Both the position numbers and the translations under genes were made by a program. DNA of 12,896 bases, taken from NCBI GenBank assembly GCA_018266965.1, contig JAFDZJ010000455.1, positions 1 through 12,896 of the forward strand. Reading direction: 5' to 3'. This document shows positions 7,894 through 12,896 of this stretch, piece after piece; positions within the stretch are counted from its first letter, which is position 1, and every line of letters starts with the position of its first letter. Under the pieces are notes generated by a model. The model had not been told where the DNA came from, ran no database searches, and saw only the letters and a list, made by a program, of their open reading frames with translations. The stretch is from Bacteroidota bacterium. GTDB taxonomy: Bacteria; Bacteroidota; Bacteroidia; Flavobacteriales; Weeksellaceae.

Positions 7894-9768
7894 ATGAAAA
7901 AATTATATTTTATTCTCTCTATACTTCCATTATTTCTTTCTGCACAACAAATACCTGCTGGATATTACAATGGTACACAAGGACTTACCGGATATTCATT
8001 GAAATCTAAATTGCATGAGCTTATCATCAAAAATTATAATTGGCATTATGGTGATTTGCCCAATTATTATGGGATTACAGATTTGGACAAGTATTATGAG
8101 AATGACAATTCTATTTTGGATATTTATTCCGAAATACCAACAGGTCCAGATGCTTATTCTTATTCTGTAGGAAACTTAATAGGTTCTTCCTCTGCCGAAG
8201 GACAAGGTTACAATAGAGAACACATGATGCCACAGAGTACTTTCAATTCGGAGTATCCTATGTATTCGGATTTGTTTTTTGTGGTTCCAACAGATGCTAG
8301 GATTAATCAATTAAGGAGTAACTATCCGTATGGTGTAAGTACAACTGTACCTTCCAATGTCTTTTATATTTTTACCAATAGTTCCAAAATAGGAAAAAAT
8401 GCTGATACCTCATACTACACAGGTAGAGTCTATGAACCAATCGACGAATTCAAAGGAGATATCGCTAGGACAATGCTCTATTTTGCAGTAAGATACGAAG
8501 GAAAATTAGGAACATTCAATTTTTATCCAGGAACGACTAATGCCAATGATACCAATCCACTGAATGGTACCGAAGAAAGAGCGTTTGACTCGTGGTTCCT
8601 CAATTTGATGTTGCAATGGCACAACCAAGATCCTGTTTCGCAAAGAGAAATTGATAGAAATAATTTGGTATATGGTATTCAAAAAAATAGAAATCCATTT
8701 ATAGACCATCCGGAATGGGTGGATATGATCTGGAACCAAACTCCAAGTAATACCACTCCAATTGCTCCGCAAAATCTTACTATAACCGAGACTAGTGCCA
8801 ATTTTGCTAAACTGAATTGGAACAATAACGATACCAGTGTAATTGGTTACAAAGTATATGTAGATGGCGTATTGCACGGATATACTTCCAATACCAATTA
8901 TATTGTAGATCATCTTTCTCCTAATACCAACTATACTATTACCATAAAATCCTATAACAATTCGTATTTGGACTCTTCGTTTAGTACTACCACAGTATCT
9001 ACCCAAGCCAATAGTAGTTTTGCAAAGGATTTACGAATTACCAAATATATAGAAGGAACCACAAGTTCTACCACTTCTGTTTTCAACAATGCCCTAGAAA
9101 TTACCAACCAAACAGGACACGAAGTAAATTTGGAAGGGTACAAACTCAATATACAAAATTACAATTCTACCTCTGCAACTTATTATTTTTCCAATGCCTT
9201 TCAACTAGAAGGAAAAGTTGCAGCAGGAGAAACATTTGTCATTATCAATCCTTATGCTAATCTGGCTTGTTTTCCAATGGCACAAGCAAAATTTGTAACC
9301 GCATCTACACCACTTACTTTTACAGGTTCTCAGTATGTAGAACTAAGCTACAAAGGAAATCCAATAGATGCAGTCGGTCTGAAAAATACTTCTAATACTA
9401 ACAACAATGTTTCTTTGTATAGAAAAGCTACTATACTACAACCTAATCCAATTTTCGATATTTCCGAATGGCAATCCTATCCTATGAACTATTGCGAAGG
9501 ACTAGGAAGTTTGCAGTCTAGTGAAGTAAAAATCAATAATACCAATTCTTTTACGCTATTTCCTAATCCAGCTGAAAACATATTGTACATACAAGGAAAA
9601 AACATACAACAAATAAAAAAGGCAAGTATTTTTGATGTTAATTTTAGGAAAATTTCGGAAACAATCAACCCGTTTATAAAAGAAAACCATATCGATATTC
9701 ATCATCTAACTTCCGGGAATTATTGGCTTTTGATAGATGAACAAGCACTGAAATTTATAAAAAAATAA
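7894..9768 (+). CDS. Secreted endonuclease I with FN3-like, lamin-tail-like and T9SS sorting domains
   Basis: This is a 624-residue exported nuclease that probably degrades extracellular DNA or RNA for nutrients. In order: a signal peptide (1-18, ending FLSAQ); an endonuclease I domain (about 25-280) of the beta-beta-alpha-metal type, with NREHMMPQSTF containing His110, then DARINQLRSNYPYG near 134-147 and FKGDIARTMLYFAVRY near 187-201; a fibronectin type III-like domain (about 292-371); a lamin-tail-like beta domain (about 376-512, ALEITNQTGHEVNLEGYKL); and a T9SS type A sorting domain (about 552-624, FTLFPNPAENILYI to the end). The sorting domain directs passage through the type IX secretion pore, usually with surface anchoring or release. 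It has its own promoter and is flanked by unrelated genes, so it is probably monocistronic. Confidence 0.93.
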   Translation: MKKLYFILSILPLFLSAQQIPAGYYNGTQGLTGYSLKSKLHELIIKNYNWHYGDLPNYYGITDLDKYYENDNSILDIYSEIPTGPDAYSYSVGNLIGSSSAEGQGYNREHMMPQSTFNSEYPMYSDLFFVVPTDARINQLRSNYPYGVSTTVPSNVFYIFTNSSKIGKNADTSYYTGRVYEPIDEFKGDIARTMLYFAVRYEGKLGTFNFYPGTTNANDTNPLNGTEERAFDSWFLNLMLQWHNQDPVSQREIDRNNLVYGIQKNRNPFIDHPEWVDMIWNQTPSNTTPIAPQNLTITETSANFAKLNWNNNDTSVIGYKVYVDGVLHGYTSNTNYIVDHLSPNTNYTITIKSYNNSYLDSSFSTTTVSTQANSSFAKDLRITKYIEGTTSSTTSVFNNALEITNQTGHEVNLEGYKLNIQNYNSTSATYYFSNAFQLEGKVAAGETFVIINPYANLACFPMAQAKFVTASTPLTFTGSQYVELSYKGNPIDAVGLKNTSNTNNNVSLYRKATILQPNPIFDISEWQSYPMNYCEGLGSLQSSEVKINNTNSFTLFPNPAENILYIQGKNIQQIKKASIFDVNFRKISETINPFIKENHIDIHHLTSGNYWLLIDEQALKFIKK

Positions 9769-9826
9769 AACTGTTATTTTTGAATTTAAGTTTGGACAAC
9801 CTATCAATTTTCTCATTAATTTTCAT

Positions 9827-9889
9827 TAAATTTGCATCTTAATAAATTTGAATTACAGATTTAGATTTTTATAATCCACAATTCAAATT
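9827..9889 (+). promoter_or_regulatory. Candidate promoter and operator ahead of the four-gene cassette
   Basis: The 184-base gap after the endonuclease gene contains two exact TAnnTTTG boxes, both TAAATTTG, at 9827-9834 and 9843-9850; neither has a well-spaced TTG upstream. A third box, TATTTTTG at 9775-9782, lies right after the preceding stop. The second box overlaps the left arm of an inverted repeat: AATTTGAATT (9845-9854) and AATTCAAATT (9880-9889), 10-bp arms 25 bases apart. An inverted repeat over a -7 box could be a repressor site for the cassette, but no regulator gene is recognised here. No terminator was seen after the endonuclease gene. Confidence 0.4.
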
Positions 9890-9952
9890 ATTAATAATAC
9901 AATTGCAAAATAAATTTTCCATTTTTTTAGAATGTAATTCACTTGAAAAAGA

Positions 9953-10252
9953 ATGTTGGTAAATGAAAAAATATCTATTTTTGAATTTGATGACAAAAGT
10001 TATCAAATAAAACTAGCAACACCTTTGGAAGAAGAAAAAGCCGTATTAACTCATTATCTTCACAACATACACAACGGAGTTTCCAAACACTACAAAAAGG
10101 AAGCCGTATCGATACTCAAAAATTTCGTTGAATATAAAATTGAAAACAACACTTCAATAGTTGCTGAAGAAGCTCTGCAACAATTATTGTTTGAAGTTGA
10201 AAATGTTCCGTTTCCAACACCTAAAAATTATTCCTTTAAATTTATTGCTTAA
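9953..10252 (+). CDS. Small protein of unknown function, first gene of the putative DNA-targeting cassette
   Basis: This 99-residue protein matches no family I recognise. It begins MLVNEKISIFEFDDKSYQIKL, apparently beta-strands, continues with a charged probably helical middle (KEAVSILKNFVEYKI) and ends PFPTPKNYSFKFIA. It has no signal peptide or membrane segment, so it is probably cytoplasmic. An in-frame TGA at 9944-9946 limits the start to the ATG at 9953 or the following TTG. The next gene begins 4 bases after its stop, which implies translational coupling and a joint role with the DUF3883 protein. A structural partner, inhibitor or regulator are all possible; nothing in the sequence decides. 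Confidence 0.7.
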   Translation: MLVNEKISIFEFDDKSYQIKLATPLEEEKAVLTHYLHNIHNGVSKHYKKEAVSILKNFVEYKIENNTSIVAEEALQQLLFEVENVPFPTPKNYSFKFIA

Positions 10253-10256
10253 TCTA

Positions 10257-11027
10257 ATGGAAACGAAAGGAAATAAACACGAAAATTATGAAATTCTAAA
10301 TTTATTAGGTTATGGATTAGCCAAATTTGATAATGAATTTATAAAGCAATTTGGATTTAAAACTAAGCAGTCTTTTTTTGAATATTTTGTTGAATTAGGG
10401 ATTGTTGAAACAGGAAGTGTAGTAAAAAATAGAATGGATTTGTTTGACCCATTTTTTAAAAATAGCAGGAAAGGTTGGTGGCAAAAAGGTGATGCTTATA
10501 TTCACAGAAAATTATTGATTGACAGCTTGTTTGGGAATGAAAATGCTGTTGGATATTCAAATATTGTGAAGTTATTTTTAAAAAATAACTTTAAGATTAA
10601 AGATATTTTTGTTGAAGTAAAGCCAATTGTAAAATCAAGGTTTAAAAAACTTCAAGAAACAGGATTGGAAGCGGAATTGTATTTTATAAACAATTATAAT
10701 TCAATTGATATTTTTAAAAATGGAATTATTGAAGATGCTCGTTTGTATGGAGATGGTTATGATTTTCAAATCAATGTCAATGAAAATTCATTTTTAGCCG
10801 AAGTCAAAGGAATTAGAGCTAAAAAAGGAAGATTTCGACTCACGGAAAATGAATTTATAAAAGCCAAAGAATATCAAAAGGATTATATCGTTACTTTGGT
10901 CTTAAATTTAGATGATTTACCAACATTTTTAACAATAGACAATCCATTAAAAAATCTTAAATTTGAAGAAAGAATAATTAAATCAAAAGAAGTTAAAGAA
11001 TATCATTTAATAGCTGATATATGTTAA
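10257..11027 (+). CDS. DUF3883 domain protein, predicted PD-(D/E)xK nuclease
   Basis: This 256-residue protein ends in a DUF3883 domain, a restriction-endonuclease-like fold found in many defence and restriction proteins. The domain occupies about residues 130-220: GLEAELYFINNY (Gly136, Glu140), ARLYGDGYDFQINV with Asp169, LAEVKG with Glu182 and Lys184, then the RFRLTENEFIKAKEYQKDY helix. Asp169-Glu182-x-Lys184 fits the PD-(D/E)xK catalytic triad, so nuclease activity is plausible. The N-terminal 120 residues (GYGLAKFDNEFIKQFGFKTKQSFFEYFVELGI and onward) are unrecognised and may bind DNA or a partner. An ATG at 10161 would add 32 residues but overlaps the preceding gene by 92 bases; the ATG at 10257, 4 bases after that stop, is preferred. 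The next gene overlaps by 7 bases. Confidence 0.85.
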   Translation: METKGNKHENYEILNLLGYGLAKFDNEFIKQFGFKTKQSFFEYFVELGIVETGSVVKNRMDLFDPFFKNSRKGWWQKGDAYIHRKLLIDSLFGNENAVGYSNIVKLFLKNNFKIKDIFVEVKPIVKSRFKKLQETGLEAELYFINNYNSIDIFKNGIIEDARLYGDGYDFQINVNENSFLAEVKGIRAKKGRFRLTENEFIKAKEYQKDYIVTLVLNLDDLPTFLTIDNPLKNLKFEERIIKSKEVKEYHLIADIC

Positions 11028-11266
11028 GTTACGAAGATAAAATAGAAATTTTCAAGCAATGCATTCAAAGTAAAAATGGAAGTTATTCTGATTTGATGAA
11101 AGATGAATTATATTTTCATTTTTTTGAGAACGAAAACGATTTAGATTTTTTAAATAACATTGAAACAAAACAAGAAATTGAGCAGAAAATAGATTTTTTG
11201 ATTTCAAAAATGATAATGCATGAACACGAAGGAGGATTAAGCGAAATTATTTATCATTATGTTTAG
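11021..11266 (+). CDS. Small acidic protein of unknown function, third cassette gene
   Basis: This 81-residue acidic and probably all-helical protein (SYEDKIEIFKQCIQSKNGSY, later TKQEIEQKIDFLISKM) has no recognised domain, signal peptide or membrane segment. Its start overlaps the end of the DUF3883 gene by 7 bases and its stop overlaps the next start by 8 bases. Such double overlap is strong evidence that it is really translated and acts with its neighbours. Size and charge would suit an immunity, antitoxin or adaptor subunit, but that is speculation. Confidence 0.65.
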   Translation: MLSYEDKIEIFKQCIQSKNGSYSDLMKDELYFHFFENENDLDFLNNIETKQEIEQKIDFLISKMIMHEHEGGLSEIIYHYV

Positions 11267-11648
11267 CGGTTTAAACCAATGGAACGCATTAGGAAGAAAA
11301 CGGGATTTTGGAGAGGTTTATATCCCTATTCCAGCTGAAATTCATAGACAGTTTCCGAACTTTTTCCCTGAACGAGACAAATTGTTTGAGTTGAAAATTC
11401 CGACAGGAGAAGTATTTTCTGCAAAAGTTTGTCAAGATAACTCGAAAGCATTGATGACTAATCCAAACAAAGCCTTATCGGATTGGTTATTACGAAAAGT
11501 TTTTCAAGTAAAAGAAGGCGAACTTTTGACCATAGAAAAAATGAACGAGCTAGGTTTTGATAGTGTGATAATTTGTAAAGATGAAAAAGGAAATTATAAT
11601 ATTGATAAAGCAAAATTAGATAGTTACGAACAATTTATAAAAGAATAA
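11259..11648 (+). CDS. Stand-alone B3-like DNA-recognition domain protein (NgoFVII C-terminal type)
   Basis: The 129-residue protein resembles, over its whole length, the C-terminal domain of NgoFVII-family restriction endonucleases, a B3-like/pseudobarrel DNA-recognition domain normally fused behind a phospholipase D-type nuclease. Recognisable stretches are GLNQWNALGRKRDFGEVYIPIP (4-25), FFPERDKLFELKIPTG (35-50), AKVCQDNSKALMTNPNK (55-71), LSDWLLRKVF (73-82), ELLTIEKMNELGFDSVII (88-105) and YEQF near the end. The nuclease half is absent here, and the upstream small gene is not a remnant of it. It overlaps the preceding gene by 8 bases, so it is part of the cassette and may supply sequence or modification recognition for the DUF3883 nuclease. 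Assignment is from remembered family pattern. Confidence 0.75.
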   Translation: MFSGLNQWNALGRKRDFGEVYIPIPAEIHRQFPNFFPERDKLFELKIPTGEVFSAKVCQDNSKALMTNPNKALSDWLLRKVFQVKEGELLTIEKMNELGFDSVIICKDEKGNYNIDKAKLDSYEQFIKE

Positions 11649-11654
11649 AGAATT

Positions 11655-11678
11655 AAAAGTAAAAAATAAAAAGTAAAA
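11655..11678 (+). repeat. Short A-rich tandem repeat before purC
   Basis: AAAAGTAAAA occurs at 11655-11664 and again at 11669-11678, a 14-base period, filling most of the 35-base gap between the cassette and purC. No -7 box or terminator is present in this gap, so purC may be read from upstream. Confidence 0.5.
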
Positions 11679-11683
11679 TAAAA

Positions 11684-12403
11684 ATGGAAAAAGGACAAAT
11701 GCTTTACGAAGGGAAAGCAAAACAAGTTTTTGAAACCAACAATCCCAACGAAGTTATCGTAAGATACAAAGACGATGCTACCGCTTTCAATGCACAAAAA
11801 AAAGGACAAGTCGATAAAAAAGGCGAGTTGAATAATGCTATTTCTACCCTTATATTCGAGTATCTACAAGAAAAAGAAATCCCTACACACTTTATCAAAC
11901 AACTTGATGATAGAGAGCAATTGGTAAAAAAAGTAAATATTATCCCTCTAGAAATGGTGGTGAGAAATTACTCCGCTGGTTCCATGGCACAAAGATTAGG
12001 AGTAGAAGAAGGTATAAAATCACCTGTTACTATTTTCGATATTTGCTACAAAAAAGACGAATTGGGAGATCCGCTTATCAACGACCATCATGCTGTTTTC
12101 CTAGGAGCTGCAACCTATGATGAACTAGACGAAATGTACGAATTGACAGATGTTATCAACGAATTGTTAATTGACTTATTCGACAAAATGAACATTATAT
12201 TGGTAGATTTCAAAATAGAATTAGGAAAAACTGCCGATGGAGAAATAGTCCTAGCAGACGAAATTTCGCCAGACACTTGCAGATTATGGGACAAAGATAC
12301 CATGAAAAAATTGGACAAAGATAGATTCCGTAGAGATTTGGGCGAAGTTACCGAAGCTTATGAGGAAATATATAACCGTTTGAAAAAAGTTTTAAACAAA
12401 TAA
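11684..12403 (+). CDS. purC: SAICAR synthetase (phosphoribosylaminoimidazole-succinocarboxamide synthase)
   Basis: PurC joins CAIR and L-aspartate with ATP to give SAICAR in de novo purine synthesis. The 239-residue protein has normal bacterial length and all expected motifs: LYEGKAKQVF with YEGKAK at 8-13, VVRNYSAGSMAQRLG from 92, DHHA near 134-137, VDFKIELG at 174-181 and ADEISPDTCRLWD at 191-203. There is no sign of damage. The gene lies 35 bases after the cassette and 21 bases before purF on the same strand, so the purine genes form an operon. No promoter box was seen directly upstream; transcription may start before or inside the cassette. Confidence 0.97.
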   Translation: MEKGQMLYEGKAKQVFETNNPNEVIVRYKDDATAFNAQKKGQVDKKGELNNAISTLIFEYLQEKEIPTHFIKQLDDREQLVKKVNIIPLEMVVRNYSAGSMAQRLGVEEGIKSPVTIFDICYKKDELGDPLINDHHAVFLGAATYDELDEMYELTDVINELLIDLFDKMNIILVDFKIELGKTADGEIVLADEISPDTCRLWDKDTMKKLDKDRFRRDLGEVTEAYEEIYNRLKKVLNK

Positions 12404-12424
12404 TTTCACTATTGTAGTGTAATA

Positions 12425-12896
12425 ATGAAAGATATTATTAAACATAAAAAAGACTATCTAGCCCAGTTTCAATACCGAAGTTATGGCAGAAATCTATTGC
12501 GATCCCAACAAGAAGAAAGATTTGATGCCCCAAATGAAGAATGTGGAATTTTTGGAATGTACTCAGAAAATCATGTGGATACTTTTTCTCTTTCGCAATT
12601 CGGACTGTTTGCTCTCCAACATCGTGGACAGGAAGCTTGTGGTATTTCGGTTTCCAACAATGGGAAAATTAACAATATAAAAGACGAAGGATTGGTATTA
12701 GATGTATATAAAGACATTCACAATCCGGAAGCTTTCATGGGAAACTCTGTAATTGGACATACCCGATATACAACAGCTGGTGATAAGAAAAAATATAATT
12801 TCCAACCTTCTTTTGCCAAAAACGAGTACGACTAAATTATACTTTCTGTTGCACATAAGGGAAATTTGACCAATGCTAAAAAACTAAAAGCAGTAC
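12425..12896 (+). pseudogene. purF: Amidophosphoribosyltransferase gene start, interrupted by an in-frame stop and cut by the window edge
   Basis: PurF makes phosphoribosylamine from PRPP and glutamine, the first step of purine synthesis. The first 136 codons encode an N-terminal leader of 39 residues, then EECGIFGMY with the nucleophile Cys40, FGLFALQHRGQEACGIS, and IGHTRYTTAGDKKKYNFQP of the glutaminase domain. A TAA at 12833-12835 ends the frame after KNEYD. Beyond it the same frame continues IILSVAHKGNLTNAKKLKAV to the window end, clearly more PurF, so the stop is a nonsense substitution within the gene, not its natural end. A sense codon such as CAA or AAA is expected there. The HNGN motif also reads HKGN (codon 12857-12859), hitting the oxyanion-hole Asn. 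Either the gene is decaying or both are sequence errors near the end. Confidence 0.8.

Noticed and set aside
8506..9006. 166-residue minus-strand ORF inside the endonuclease gene
   Set aside because: It is antisense to a clearly identified gene and its translation is low-complexity without a recognisable domain.
10161..10256. Upstream ATG extending the DUF3883 protein by 32 residues
   Set aside because: It would overlap the preceding gene by 92 bases; the ATG at 10257, 4 bases after that gene's stop, gives normal operon spacing.
11021..11266. Third cassette gene as a frameshifted tail of the DUF3883 gene
   Set aside because: The DUF3883 domain already appears complete before its stop, and the 81-residue product looks like a separate helical protein with its own overlapping start.
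12483..12680. Alternative 65-residue ORF within the start of purF
   Set aside because: The other frame carries the conserved PurF motifs; this frame has none.

Overview
The window is AT-rich chromosomal DNA from a member of the Bacteroidota, most likely the Flavobacteriia and probably a relative of Chryseobacterium or Riemerella. This rests on a GLPGLI-family protein, a secreted nuclease with a type IX secretion (T9SS) C-terminal sorting domain, -7 boxes of the flavobacterial TAnnTTTG type, and the absence of Shine-Dalgarno sequences. The genus is an inference.

Layout: (1) 2-1245 holds the 3' part of a GLPGLI-family gene and a small secreted protein of unknown function, closed by a rho-independent terminator. 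(2) 1343-6689 is a cyanophycin locus. The cyanophycin synthetase gene cphA is on the minus strand. Across a 181-bp intergenic region, cyanophycinase (cphB), a plant-type isoaspartyl peptidase and an RsmI-like methyltransferase form a compact plus-strand operon. Together these encode a storage cycle: CphA makes the Asp-Arg polymer, CphB cuts it to beta-Asp-Arg dipeptides, and the peptidase splits these into Asp and Arg. (3) 6723-7753 is a minus-strand uridine-phosphorylase-like gene with its own terminator and a promoter-like box. (4) 7846-9768 is a secreted endonuclease I with FN3-like, lamin-tail-like and T9SS sorting domains, preceded by a good flavobacterial promoter. (5) 9953-11648 is a tight four-gene cassette: a small unknown protein, a DUF3883 PD-(D/E)xK nuclease-like protein, a second small unknown protein, and a stand-alone protein resembling the C-terminal B3-like DNA-recognition domain of NgoFVII-type restriction enzymes. 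No methyltransferase is visible. (6) 11684-12896 holds purC and the start of purF. The purF frame is interrupted by an in-frame TAA, after which clear PurF homology continues, and its conserved HNGN motif reads HKGN.

The most interesting region is the four-gene cassette between the endonuclease gene and purC. It looks like a split restriction-like or modification-dependent DNA-targeting system, with the nuclease and DNA-reader domains on separate small proteins. This is inference from domain recognition, not demonstrated. The second point is the purF lesion: either a real pseudogene or consensus errors close to the end of the sequence. No tRNA, rRNA, CRISPR array, transposase or phage gene was seen. 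No gene-free stretch exceeds 300 bases.
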